From Rosistilla carotiformis (GTDB lineage: Bacteria; Planctomycetota; Planctomycetia; Pirellulales; Pirellulaceae): a stretch of DNA of 64,000 nt. Under the pieces are notes generated by a model. That model was given only the letters and a program-made list of their open reading frames with translations, was not told where the DNA came from and ran no database searches. The stretch lies in NCBI RefSeq assembly GCF_007753095.1, contig NZ_CP036348.1, positions 6,921,411 to 6,985,410 on the forward strand. The letters run 5' to 3'. Both the position numbers and the translations under genes were made by a program. Shown here piece by piece: positions 7,528 through 16,344 of this stretch (the stretch's first letter is position 1; every line of letters begins with the position of its first letter).

Positions 7528-10171
7528 TTCGGTGCTCGATTCCTGCGACGAACCGGAATTGCTGCGGGCGTTGGACGACGATCAGAAGCAACGCCTGACC
7601 GAGCAACTGGATCGTTATCTCCAGTCACTCGAATCGGGCGAGCCGTTGGATCTGGAGACGCTCGATCGCGAGAACCCTGATTTGTCGGAGGTCTTCGCCA
7701 GCTATCTAAGTAAGTTGGACGCACTGTATGGCGTCGCGGTCGGCTTCCAAGACCCGAGCGATCAATTCAGCGACTTGCAGCCGACCTCAGGCAGCCCGAT
7801 GACGTTGGGCGATTTCACGGTCCAGCGTGAGATCGGCCGCGGTGGGATGGGCGTCGTTTACGAAGCGAATCAGAAGTCGTTGAACCGCCAGGTCGCTTTA
7901 AAGCTGTTGCCGATGGCGTCGCTGTTGGACGCTCGCCAAATCGCCCGCTTCAAAAACGAAGCCCGTGCCGCGGGACTGCTGCAACATCCGCATATCGTCC
8001 CGGTCTACAGTGTCGGTTCGGAGCGCGGGATCCACTATTTTGCGATGCAGTTGATCGATGGGCTGCCCGTCGACGCTTGGATCTTGCAGCAGCGAGAGAC
8101 CGCGTCGACGTCGCGCGATTGGCGATCGATCGTCGCTTGGGCGATCGATATCGCCGACGCTCTGCATTATGCCCACACGTCGGGCGTCGTCCATCGCGAC
8201 GTCAAACCGTCGAACCTGCTGCTCGATTCCGCGGGCAAAATCTGGATCGCCGACTTCGGTTTGGCTCGCTGCCAAGACGATCGCTCGCTGACCGTCAGTG
8301 GCGATCTGTTGGGAACGATGCGTTATATGAGCCCCGAACAGGCGACGGGCAAAGCCGAAGCGGTCGACCATCGGACCGATATCTATTCGCTGGCCGCGAC
8401 GCTGTTCGAGATGCTGACCTTGCGAACCGCCGTTGTCGGTGACGACGGACCGACCTTGCTGCGAGCGATCCAGCAGGACGAACCGCCGCGGCTGCGCAGT
8501 CTGTTGCCCCACGCGCCAGCCGACTTGAGCGTGGTGTTGCAAAAAGCGATGGCTCGCCGCAAGGATGATCGCTACGAATCGGCCGACCAATTGGCCGCTG
8601 ATCTGCGAGCGGTCCTCGATGGTCGACCAACATTAGCCAAGCCGCCGACGGTCGTCGCCCGCGTGGGACGCTGGACGGCGCGGCATCGTCGCTCGGTCGC
8701 TGTCGCCGCTTCGGTCTGCGCGGTGGCGATGTTGTGGCTGGTCGCCAGCAGTTTGATCATCTTGCAAAAGAGCAACGACGCCAAATGGAGCGCCGTCCAA
8801 CGCGATCAATATTTCCGCCACGCCCAATCGGCGGTCGATCATCTGGGAACCGAAGTCGCTGAGCAATTGGCCTCCGTGCCGGGAGCTGAACAGGTGCGAC
8901 ACGCGCTGTTGTTGCAGACGCTGCGGTATCACGAACAGTTCGCCGCGCAAGCGACGGGCGATCCCGAACTCTCTGCGGAAGTGGCGCGGACGCATTCGCG
9001 GATCGGAACGATTGTCAAAGAGTTGAAATCGCCGCGCGATGCGATCGGGCATTTTCGCCGCGCCGCCGAAGGTTATGCGGCGATCATCGAAAGTCCCGAG
9101 TCGATTCCTGTCGAACCATCGGCTGAGGAAACGCGGTATCATGCCGCGCAAAACCTGAATCATCTGGGGCTTGCGCTGGCCGACATCGGCGAGCCCGACG
9201 AGGCATTGCAAATCTATCGGCAGGCTTTGGCGATCCAGCGCGCCTTGGTGCAGAGCGATCCGGAAAACGAGCGTTATGCGGCGGAGTTTGCGTTAACGAC
9301 AAACAATCTGGCGTTGTTGTTCATTCAGAATGGCGATGTCGCTCAGGCGAGGCCCCTGTTGGACGATGCGATTGCGCGGCTGTCGACAATTGTCGAACGG
9401 AAACCGGATGACGAACTGGCGGCTCGCGGACTCGCCTCCGCCCTGGCCAACCGGAGCGCCGTCACGGTCGACGATCCACGCAGCGAGATCGAACTGTTGC
9501 AGCGAGCGATTCAAATCCGAGCCGCTTCGGTTGGCGAGTCATCAAATCGGTTGAGCGCTTCGGGTGAACTGGCGACGCTTTTGAATAACCTTGGTTCCGC
9601 GAACATGCACGCGGGGCGATGGGCGTCGGCGGAGCAAGCGTTTACGAGAGCGGCTGGACTGCAGCGTCAACTGTTGAGCATCGCTCCGGCGATCGATCAG
9701 CATCGTCGCGATTTGGCGACCAGTTTGAACAACGTCGCGATGGCGTTTCAGAAACAAGCCAAACATGCTGAAGCGATCGAGGCGTTGGACGAAGCGATCT
9801 CGCTGCAACAGGCGAGCCTGGAGCTCAGCGACGACGACGCCGCGGGGCACAGCCGCATCGGCGCGATGCTGCACAACCGCGGCAGTTCGATGCTGGCGAT
9901 CGGTGACTTGGCCGCCGCGGAAACGCAGTGGATGCGAGCGATCGAGCAACAACAGCAGGCACTGGCTATCGACCCGCAGCACGCCGAAGCGAAACGTTTT
10001 TTGCCGAAGCATTATTCCAGCTTGCTGCGATGCTTTGCTCGTGGCAAACGCTGGCAAGCGATCGATGCGGTGGCTGTCCGTTATCGCGCGTCGGCTGCCG
10101 GAAACGGAGCCGCCGAAAAACAAGCCGATCGCGATTTGGCTGCCGTCAACGAACTGGCGGTGACGCAATGA
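7514..10171 (+). CDS. PknB-type Ser/Thr protein kinase with transmembrane segment and TPR repeats
   Basis: This 885-residue protein has an N-terminal leader (1-95), a complete kinase domain (about 100-365), one transmembrane helix (about 394-418, VAVAASVCAVAMLWLVASSLII) and a long tetratricopeptide region (about 440-860). Catalytic features are intact: Gly-rich loop GRGGMGVVYEA, Lys in VALKLL (about 129), HRDVKPSN (about 227) and DFGLA (about 246), then a GTMRYMSPEQ activation segment. The TPRs should be extracytoplasmic and bind partner proteins. It overlaps the sigma gene by 14 bp and shares a 4-bp ATGA overlap with the following surface-protein gene, so the three form one operon. Inferred role: sensing or relaying a signal to the sigma factor. 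Confidence 0.92.
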   Translation: MSVNDSVLDSCDEPELLRALDDDQKQRLTEQLDRYLQSLESGEPLDLETLDRENPDLSEVFASYLSKLDALYGVAVGFQDPSDQFSDLQPTSGSPMTLGDFTVQREIGRGGMGVVYEANQKSLNRQVALKLLPMASLLDARQIARFKNEARAAGLLQHPHIVPVYSVGSERGIHYFAMQLIDGLPVDAWILQQRETASTSRDWRSIVAWAIDIADALHYAHTSGVVHRDVKPSNLLLDSAGKIWIADFGLARCQDDRSLTVSGDLLGTMRYMSPEQATGKAEAVDHRTDIYSLAATLFEMLTLRTAVVGDDGPTLLRAIQQDEPPRLRSLLPHAPADLSVVLQKAMARRKDDRYESADQLAADLRAVLDGRPTLAKPPTVVARVGRWTARHRRSVAVAASVCAVAMLWLVASSLIILQKSNDAKWSAVQRDQYFRHAQSAVDHLGTEVAEQLASVPGAEQVRHALLLQTLRYHEQFAAQATGDPELSAEVARTHSRIGTIVKELKSPRDAIGHFRRAAEGYAAIIESPESIPVEPSAEETRYHAAQNLNHLGLALADIGEPDEALQIYRQALAIQRALVQSDPENERYAAEFALTTNNLALLFIQNGDVAQARPLLDDAIARLSTIVERKPDDELAARGLASALANRSAVTVDDPRSEIELLQRAIQIRAASVGESSNRLSASGELATLLNNLGSANMHAGRWASAEQAFTRAAGLQRQLLSIAPAIDQHRRDLATSLNNVAMAFQKQAKHAEAIEALDEAISLQQASLELSDDDAAGHSRIGAMLHNRGSSMLAIGDLAAAETQWMRAIEQQQQALAIDPQHAEAKRFLPKHYSSLLRCFARGKRWQAIDAVAVRYRASAAGNGAAEKQADRDLAAVNELAVTQ

Positions 10172-11442
10172 AAGCACCACTGAAACGATCGTCATCGCGT
10201 CGACTGAGGCTCGAGCAATTGGAGGGACGCTGGATGCTGAGCGCCAATCCGTTGACATTGGCCAGCGATGACCTGGGATATCGCGGGGATCAAGGCGATC
10301 GATTTTCCGACACGCAGATCGTGGATGGTGGATCGCGCGATGCAAGCCCACGCGACGCAGCCGCTCAAGAAGGCAACGATCTCCGCGGCCCTGAGTCACG
10401 CGATTCGGGGGATCGCGAAGAATCACGGTTAGGCCGTTTGGATGACCAGCGTCCCGGGGGAGAGCGCCGCGGCGAGGATCGCAACGGAGAACGTCCACCA
10501 CGTCGCGATCGCGGCAGCAACGACGGCACGCCAACCATCACGGACAACGATCAATCGTCAACGACGCTCCCCGACGCTGTCAACGTGACGATCCGCAACG
10601 AAACATCGTCGACGTCGATTGGCGATTCGACATCGCCAATTCGCACGCCTGTCGTTTCTTCATCGGGGCCTAGCGTCGACTCGAACCCTACGGTTCCAAG
10701 CATTTCGGTCGAACCAAACGTTCTTGGCTCCATTCCGGCCGACGGCGCCGGCGAAACCGTGTTGGTATCGGTCACGCCGCGGGGAGAGTTGTGGGAGCTG
10801 AGTCCGGAGAGCTTCGATCAAGTCTTGGAAGCCGAGAGCGATACGTTCGCAAATCCGTCCACAGCCGAAGCGATCGAGGCGGTCGATCAATGGTTGAATC
10901 AATCCGACGCGTTCCGAGATCAAATCGAGCAATTGGACCAGGCGATCGAAGACCTGGCCGAAGAGGATCCGGCGGCGGAGCCCGAGGCTTTCGAATTGCC
11001 CGAAGGGACCGAGTTGCATCCCGATACTGCAGCGGAAGCTGTCCCATCGGAGAGCAATAGCCAGCAGTGGTTGTTGGAGACCAGCGGACTGCTGTTGGAG
11101 AACGATTCCAGCTCGCGAACGGTCGCCGATCCGCAGCCGACTCGGTCGGGCGAAGCGATCGCCGACGCCGATGCAGGCTGGAATGTAGGCATTGGCGTTT
11201 TTAAGGCGTTCGAAAGCGTGCTGCCGGCCGCGCCGCAGCATTCGCTGTCGGCGGCGCTGTTGCCCACCGTCGCGACGCCACCACGGATTCCATCGCCGGT
11301 CGAACCAACCGCCGAAAGCGATTCGCAGCGGAACCTCGCCTGGTACGAAGGGGCGTCGCTGGCGGTGATCACGATCGCGGGAGTGGTTTATATTCGGCGG
11401 TGGCGCGATACCGAAGCGAACCTGTTGAAGCGAGTCGAGTAA
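10168..11442 (+). CDS. Exported protein with planctomycete N-terminal signature and C-terminal membrane anchor, co-encoded with sigma/kinase
   Basis: ATG 10168 overlaps the kinase stop (ATGA). The 424-residue product begins with a basic segment and LRLEQLEGRWMLSA, the planctomycete LEPR-like signature of exported proteins. The middle is low complexity: Arg/Asp/Gly-rich (40-130), then Ser/Thr/Pro-rich, then Glu/Ala-rich. Near the C-terminus is a hydrophobic stretch (SLAVITIAGVVYI) followed by IRRWRDTEANLLKRVE, a membrane anchor with a basic tail. I recognise no enzymatic domain. Its place in an operon with an ECF sigma factor and a kinase suggests a surface sensor, a kinase partner or a target of the circuit. 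That is inference from context only. Confidence 0.75.
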   Translation: MKAPLKRSSSRRLRLEQLEGRWMLSANPLTLASDDLGYRGDQGDRFSDTQIVDGGSRDASPRDAAAQEGNDLRGPESRDSGDREESRLGRLDDQRPGGERRGEDRNGERPPRRDRGSNDGTPTITDNDQSSTTLPDAVNVTIRNETSSTSIGDSTSPIRTPVVSSSGPSVDSNPTVPSISVEPNVLGSIPADGAGETVLVSVTPRGELWELSPESFDQVLEAESDTFANPSTAEAIEAVDQWLNQSDAFRDQIEQLDQAIEDLAEEDPAAEPEAFELPEGTELHPDTAAEAVPSESNSQQWLLETSGLLLENDSSSRTVADPQPTRSGEAIADADAGWNVGIGVFKAFESVLPAAPQHSLSAALLPTVATPPRIPSPVEPTAESDSQRNLAWYEGASLAVITIAGVVYIRRWRDTEANLLKRVE

Positions 11443-11528
11443 ATCCTTTCCTCGTGACGTCGTCTCTCCGTGTTCCGCGCGAAGTTCTGCGACCACCTTC
11501 CGAGGCGACCAAGATTGGGAATCAGAAA

Positions 11529-11560
11529 CCGTAGGTGGCGCTGCGCTTACCTACGGCTAC
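11529..11560 (-). repeat. Solitary REP-like hairpin with GTAG foot
   Basis: On the minus strand the sequence reads GTAG, then CCGTAGGT, a loop containing GCGCAGCG, then ACCTACGG: an 8-bp perfect stem. The foot and loop resemble the hairpins in the arrays at 42254-43343 and 53982-55988. It sits in the 196-bp gap between two convergent genes, together with a second small palindrome (ATCCCGTCGGGAT). Confidence 0.65.
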
Positions 11561-11638
11561 CGTCTGTAATCCCGTCGGGATACCTGTTCGGGCAGACGGC
11601 TTCGCTCAGACACGTAAAGATTGAACTTGGGCGATGCG

Positions 11639-12934
11639 CTAGGAGAGGATCGATTCGATCGGTGTTCCTTCGCTGAGCTTCAGCGGTCGACCGATTGGCG
11701 TGATCAGCTCGCGCTCGAAGCGGACATCTAACGCCTTCAAAATCGTGGCGTGGATATCTTGGACCGTCACCGGATCGGCGACGTTGGTCAGCAAATCTTC
11801 TTTATCGAGCTTGGGATCGGGGGAGGTCGCGCCGTGGACGATTCCCTGCCGCAGGCCGCAACCGGCCAATGCGATCGAGAATCCGTGCGGCCAGTGATCG
11901 CGGCCGCCGACGGGATTGATCCTCGGCGTCCGCCCAAACTCGCCACCGCAGACGACCAAGGTCGAATCGAGTAGATCGCGATCGGCCAGCACCTGCAACA
12001 GCGTCGCGTAGGCGGGGTCGAGGATTTCGCACTGCGTCCGCTGGCCGTTGTGATTGTCGGCGTGGGTGTCCCAGCCCGACAGGCCAACTTCAACACATCG
12101 CACTCCCACTTCGATCAACCGGGCTGCGGCAAGGCAGCCGCGGCCAAAGGCGGTCTCGCCGAACTGAGCTCGCAACGCTTTGGATTCTTTGTCGACTTCA
12201 AACGCCGCCAATTGATCGCTGTCCATCATCGTCAGCGCACTCTTGGTGGCGATCCCGTGCAGCGTGCGATCGCGATCGAGATCGCGCAACCGGCCTTTGC
12301 GGAAATTCGATTCGACCACATCCATCAAGCCGTCGACGCGGCGTTGGAAACGCTTCTCATCGACATAAGGCCGAATGTCGGGAACTTTGTTGGCCGGATC
12401 GTAGACCTTGAAGGCATCGTACTTCGCGCCGAGATAGCCGCCGCGACCGGCGACGTTATCGGGCAGGATCGAGATGTGCCGAGGAATGTCCGCGCCGCCG
12501 GTAAGCTCATGGCAAACGATCGATCCGATCGATGGATGGACTACGGTTGGGTCGGGTCGCCAGCCGGTTTGGATGTTGTAAAACGCGCGTTGATGGTCCC
12601 CTTCTTTGCTGGTCACCGAGCGGACCAACGCGACGCGGTGCATTTGTTCGGCCGTCTGCGGCAGAAACTCGGAGATCTGCACGTCGCGAGCGGTCGTGTC
12701 GATCGCCGCCACTTCGCCGCCGTATTTTGTGCCGGCGTGAGGGTCGAAGGTTTCGTATTGGCTTGGGGCGCCACGGAGCCACAGGACGATGATCGATTTC
12801 GGCCGCGAGGGTTTCGAGGATTGTTCGCTTCCGCGAGCCAAGTGGGTCGCCAACGCAGTCATGCTGAGCGCGCCGGCGGATTGCAACAGCGAGCGCCGCG
12901 AGAGGTGATCGTGTGAACCGCAGTCGATGTTCAT
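11639..12934 (-). CDS. DUF1501 family protein with Tat signal
   Basis: From ATG 12934 this encodes 431 residues. A twin-arginine signal (SRRSLLQSAGALSMTALATHLA) opens the protein. The body matches the planctomycete DUF1501 family, related to the alkaline phosphatase/sulfatase fold: IIVLWLRGAPSQYETFDPH, VALVRSVTSKEGDH, GWDTHADN, VVCGGEFGRTPRINPVGGRDHWP, and a C-terminal VTVQDIHATILKALD. It lies 29 bp downstream of a DUF1549/DUF1553 gene; the two are almost always paired in Planctomycetes. The biochemical role is not established. Export in folded form through Tat is expected, and a tatC gene lies at 56 kb. Confidence 0.92.
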   Translation of the reverse strand: MNIDCGSHDHLSRRSLLQSAGALSMTALATHLARGSEQSSKPSRPKSIIVLWLRGAPSQYETFDPHAGTKYGGEVAAIDTTARDVQISEFLPQTAEQMHRVALVRSVTSKEGDHQRAFYNIQTGWRPDPTVVHPSIGSIVCHELTGGADIPRHISILPDNVAGRGGYLGAKYDAFKVYDPANKVPDIRPYVDEKRFQRRVDGLMDVVESNFRKGRLRDLDRDRTLHGIATKSALTMMDSDQLAAFEVDKESKALRAQFGETAFGRGCLAAARLIEVGVRCVEVGLSGWDTHADNHNGQRTQCEILDPAYATLLQVLADRDLLDSTLVVCGGEFGRTPRINPVGGRDHWPHGFSIALAGCGLRQGIVHGATSPDPKLDKEDLLTNVADPVTVQDIHATILKALDVRFERELITPIGRPLKLSEGTPIESILS

Positions 12935-12963
12935 GGAATGGACTTCCGCAGGCGAGTTGAAGG

Positions 12964-14634
12964 TTAATGGTTCCAGCTGAATTCGCTGCTGTTGATCAGG
13001 ATCCAATACAGGTCCTCGACAAACTGGCGACGCGAGACGCCCTGTTCGGATTGTCGAATCCAAGCGGCCGCCTCTTCGTCGGTCGGCCGCCGATTTAAGA
13101 TCGATAGATAGGTGATCTCCACGGCGTGGGCGTCATCGGTGGCGAACATCGCGATCTGCGACGACGCGTTCATGAACGGGTTTTCCCCCGTCCGCTCGTT
13201 GACCATTTTGCCGTTCATCGCCAACAACCGTTGGGTGATCGTGATCGCATCCTGTCCAAATTCATCTTCGCCGGTGTCGCCATAACGATTGATGAAGTCG
13301 TTTTTCTCGCCGAAGGCTTGCAGTTGAACCAACAGCGCCGATTGGCGATCGAGCGTGGCCAGACGGCACGACTGGATGATCGAACTGGCGACCTGTTCGG
13401 GACGCAGTCGAATCAACGGGTAGACCGCCCAGGCCTGTTCGTGTTCGCTGGTGACTTCGAAGTCGCAGCGACTGTCGAGTCGAAAGGTTTGCAGATGACT
13501 GATGATCCGAATCAAGCGACGCAGGTCCCAATCGTGCTCGGCAAAATCGTGAGCCAAGCGATCCAAGCCCGCGGGGAAGGGACCGTGCAGCGGGATGTCA
13601 TCAACCGGATCGGACAACGGTTTCCCAAACATCAACGCCCAGACGCGATTGACCGCAGCGCGGGCGGCGGGGATGTTTTCGCGGTGGGTGACCCAGCGGG
13701 CAAGCTGTTGCCGCGAGGGAAGTTTTTCTGCCGCGGGATCGGTCGTCAGCAGTTCGGGAAGGAACGGGACGATCGGTTCGACCTCTTCGGTCTCGTCCTC
13801 ATAAAGGAATTGATATTCGTAAGTCTTGCCGTCGTCGCGAATCCCCTGAATCGAATTCGCCGCGGTGCTATAGAAGGCGGCGAGATGATGGAAGTCGCGC
13901 TGCGTTCCTTCGAGCGGATCCGAATTGGTTCCCAAGGTGACGTTGCCGAGAAAGTCGTCATGACACTGCAGGCAATCGATCCGCATTCCCAAGAACGCGC
14001 GGCTGGTGCGGGCTGCCAGACGGACCGGATCGACGCGTCCCTTCTCCGTGGTGTCCAGCGTCACCGTGAGGAAGTTGACTTGCGGATTTTCGGTCCAGAT
14101 CCCTTTGGCGGTGATCAGTTGGCGAACGATCTGAGAATAGGGAACTCGATCGTGCAGTTGTTGCGACAGCCAAGTGATAAAGCGTCGGCGGCGGTAAACG
14201 ATGAAAGGACCTTCGTCGGCGCCGACGTAAGCGCGGCCTAAACGTTCGGCCCAGTAGTCGGCGAAGCGATGGTCGGCCAACAATCGCTCGGTCAACGCAT
14301 CGACCTGCGTCCCCTCGGGCAGCGACTCCAACCAACGCATATCCTCCAGCGAAATGCTGCTGCCGATCAGAGCCAGCGAGACGCGGCGGCTGACCGTCTG
14401 CCAATCGGCGTCCGGTGCGGTCGCCAAGCTCTCGCGAGTCCAGGTCGTCTCAAATTCGGCGTCGACGTCGGCGACGACCTCCATCCAATCGGCGGTCTCG
14501 CTGGTCCCTTTGGGGATCGGTGGCGGCTGTGTCGATCGTCCATCGCCCGAGAGGCCGTTGGCGAGGTAGCCGACGCCCATCAAGCCAACGGCGGCCAGCA
14601 GCGTCCAACGGGCGAGCGATTGATACCATTTCAT
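12964..14634 (-). CDS. DUF1549/DUF1553 (PSCyt2-PSD1) protein
   Basis: The 556-residue protein has an N-terminal membrane or signal helix (LLAAVGLMGVGYLANGLSG). The PSCyt2 (DUF1549) region runs from about 50 to 250 and contains the conserved RAFLGMRIDCLQCHDDF segment with a CxxCH haem-binding motif. The PSD1 (DUF1553) region (about 300-545) contains NRVWALMFGKPL, HDWDLRRLIRIISHLQTFRLDSR and a late AWIRQSEQGVSRRQFVEDLYWILINSSEF. It is shorter than many relatives, which carry an extra N-terminal cytochrome domain (PSCyt1), absent here. It pairs with the DUF1501 gene downstream. The family is planctomycete-typical; the reaction is unknown. Confidence 0.9.
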   Translation of the reverse strand: MKWYQSLARWTLLAAVGLMGVGYLANGLSGDGRSTQPPPIPKGTSETADWMEVVADVDAEFETTWTRESLATAPDADWQTVSRRVSLALIGSSISLEDMRWLESLPEGTQVDALTERLLADHRFADYWAERLGRAYVGADEGPFIVYRRRRFITWLSQQLHDRVPYSQIVRQLITAKGIWTENPQVNFLTVTLDTTEKGRVDPVRLAARTSRAFLGMRIDCLQCHDDFLGNVTLGTNSDPLEGTQRDFHHLAAFYSTAANSIQGIRDDGKTYEYQFLYEDETEEVEPIVPFLPELLTTDPAAEKLPSRQQLARWVTHRENIPAARAAVNRVWALMFGKPLSDPVDDIPLHGPFPAGLDRLAHDFAEHDWDLRRLIRIISHLQTFRLDSRCDFEVTSEHEQAWAVYPLIRLRPEQVASSIIQSCRLATLDRQSALLVQLQAFGEKNDFINRYGDTGEDEFGQDAITITQRLLAMNGKMVNERTGENPFMNASSQIAMFATDDAHAVEITYLSILNRRPTDEEAAAWIRQSEQGVSRRQFVEDLYWILINSSEFSWNH

Positions 14635-14828
14635 GTTGTCATCACCGGACGCGATTTGTGGTTTCGCAGGGAATTGTGGTTATCGAGTTGGCCGCACGCA
14701 CTTTCGCGGAGCGAAAGGCGACCAACATGCTTCACTGCCTGGCTTTCTAGGAAAGGAAAGGCTACCGATCGTTGTTCGCTGAACGGCAGGGAAGCTTGGT
14801 CGGAAAACCTGAGATTCGCAAATATTGT

Positions 14829-15155
14829 TCAGACCTCGTCGGCGACGATCAATTCGACGATGCCGTCGCGATTGCGGATCGGGAACGTTTCGGCCAAGCT
14901 GCGGCCGCTGATCGTATGCCGGCCCGAGGTGAGTTCGAATTGCCAGCCGTGCCAGGGACAGGTGACGCAGCCGTCGCGAACCGCTCCATCGGCCAACGGG
15001 CCCCCTTGATGCGGGCAGATTCCATCGATCGCAAACAATTGGCCATCGACTCGAAAAACGGCGACGATCCGCGTGCCGACCAGGAACTCGCGTCCAATCC
15101 CCTCTTCGATCTCTTCGGATTTCGCGATCGTGGTCCAGTTTTCAGCGGCGTTCAT
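14829..15155 (-). CDS. Rieske [2Fe-2S] ferredoxin-like protein
   Basis: This 108-residue single-domain Rieske protein has both cluster boxes: CPHQGGPL (Cys47, His49) and CPWHGWQF (Cys66, His69). It has no signal peptide, so it should be a cytoplasmic electron carrier like NirD-type proteins or dioxygenase ferredoxins. Its genomic partner is unclear. Upstream on the same strand are a Gfo/Idh/MocA oxidoreductase (34-bp gap) and a phytanoyl-CoA dioxygenase-like gene, so the three may form an oxidative pathway operon. No Rieske oxygenase alpha subunit is present nearby. Confidence 0.9.
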   Translation of the reverse strand: MNAAENWTTIAKSEEIEEGIGREFLVGTRIVAVFRVDGQLFAIDGICPHQGGPLADGAVRDGCVTCPWHGWQFELTSGRHTISGRSLAETFPIRNRDGIVELIVADEV

Positions 15156-15189
15156 ATTTTATCGTTTCGGGAGTGCGGAAGGTGTTCGT

Positions 15190-16266
15190 TTAGTCCAACA
15201 GCGGCAGCGTCTGCTTGGCCGCAGCGCTGGCGATCGCGGTGTCGACGATCTGTTGTCCGATCCGGGAGGTTTCCGGTGAGAGTGGCCCTTCGACCGGCAG
15301 GCGGTTTTCCAAACAATGGATCAGGTAGGCGATGGGATTGCTGTCGATCAACGATTGTGGGTCGACTGGGATCTCCACGCCAGCGGGCTCTTCGCGGGTC
15401 TGCAGTCGCACCGTCGGTTGGTAATCGTAACAGCCGATCGTTCCTTCGGTGCCGACGATCACAAATCCGCATCGCGGTTGCGGTTGATGGGTCCAGGGAT
15501 CGGTGAACGTTCCCCACCGGGTCTCCAGCTTACTGAGTCCGGTTGCATAACGGAGCACCGCCACGCAGTGCTCATCGACTTCCAGCCCCGCCGGTTGGTC
15601 GACGACTGCGGTGACTTCGATCGGGCGTTGGCCGCCGTTGAACCATGTCGCCAACGTCGCTCCATAGCCCAGGTAATCCAACAACGCTCCGCCGCCGGCC
15701 GCCTTCTGATAGAACCAGCTGTTCGGTTTGTCGGCGGCAATCTGCTCCGCCGTTCGCTGCTGCTTGCCCGCCGCATGGTGCAGCGGTCCGCGATTGCCGT
15801 CGTAATAATGGACCTCGATCACGTCGCCGATCGTCCCTTCGCGGATCAATCGATGGGCGGTGCGGTGGGTGGGAAACCAAGTCATCGGCCAATTGATCGC
15901 CAGCGTCCGACCGGCCCGCTGCGCCGCAGCGATCATCGAATCGGCTTCGGCGAGCGACGCCGCCATCGGTTTTTCGATCAGCACATCAACGCCATGGGCC
16001 ATCACGCGCTCGGTCCACAGACCGTGCCCCGCGGCGGCGGGACACAGCAGCACGATGTCGGGCTGCGTCTGTTCCAGGCAAGCCTGCCAATCGGTGAAGA
16101 CCTTTTCGCTGGGCAGTTGCAGTTCCTCGATCGCCTGCTGCATCCGATCGGGTTGTTCATCGCACAGGCCAACGATTTCGACGTCGGGAAGCGCCGCGGC
16201 GAGCCGCAGGTTGTCGCCCATATGAAAATGTTCGAAGTTGATACCGGCGATTTTCCAACGTGCCAT
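15190..16266 (-). CDS. Gfo/Idh/MocA family NAD(P)-dependent oxidoreductase
   Basis: This 358-residue protein has an N-terminal Rossmann fold, although the usual GxGxxG is replaced by AGINFEHFH near residue 7. VGLCDEQPDRM marks the second strand, and the family EKP motif appears in DVLIEKPMAAS (about residues 93-103), whose Lys is usually catalytic. The C-terminal half is the alpha/beta substrate domain (GTIGDVIEVHYYDGNRGP, GGGALLDYLGYGA). Family members oxidise or reduce sugars, inositols and related compounds; the substrate here cannot be read. It sits between the phytanoyl-CoA dioxygenase-like and Rieske genes on the same strand. Confidence 0.87.
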   Translation of the reverse strand: MARWKIAGINFEHFHMGDNLRLAAALPDVEIVGLCDEQPDRMQQAIEELQLPSEKVFTDWQACLEQTQPDIVLLCPAAAGHGLWTERVMAHGVDVLIEKPMAASLAEADSMIAAAQRAGRTLAINWPMTWFPTHRTAHRLIREGTIGDVIEVHYYDGNRGPLHHAAGKQQRTAEQIAADKPNSWFYQKAAGGGALLDYLGYGATLATWFNGGQRPIEVTAVVDQPAGLEVDEHCVAVLRYATGLSKLETRWGTFTDPWTHQPQPRCGFVIVGTEGTIGCYDYQPTVRLQTREEPAGVEIPVDPQSLIDSNPIAYLIHCLENRLPVEGPLSPETSRIGQQIVDTAIASAAAKQTLPLLD

Positions 16267-16344
16267 CGGGTGTGTCTTTCAGGATGTCTGTGTTCGCGAA
16301 GTCGAGTTCATAGGACGCGTGTCCGGTGGTAACGGGCTGCCCGA

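Noticed and set aside
12050-12916. 288-residue plus-strand frame opposite DUF1501
   Set aside because: The minus strand has a Tat signal and the full DUF1501 motif series; the plus frame shows none.
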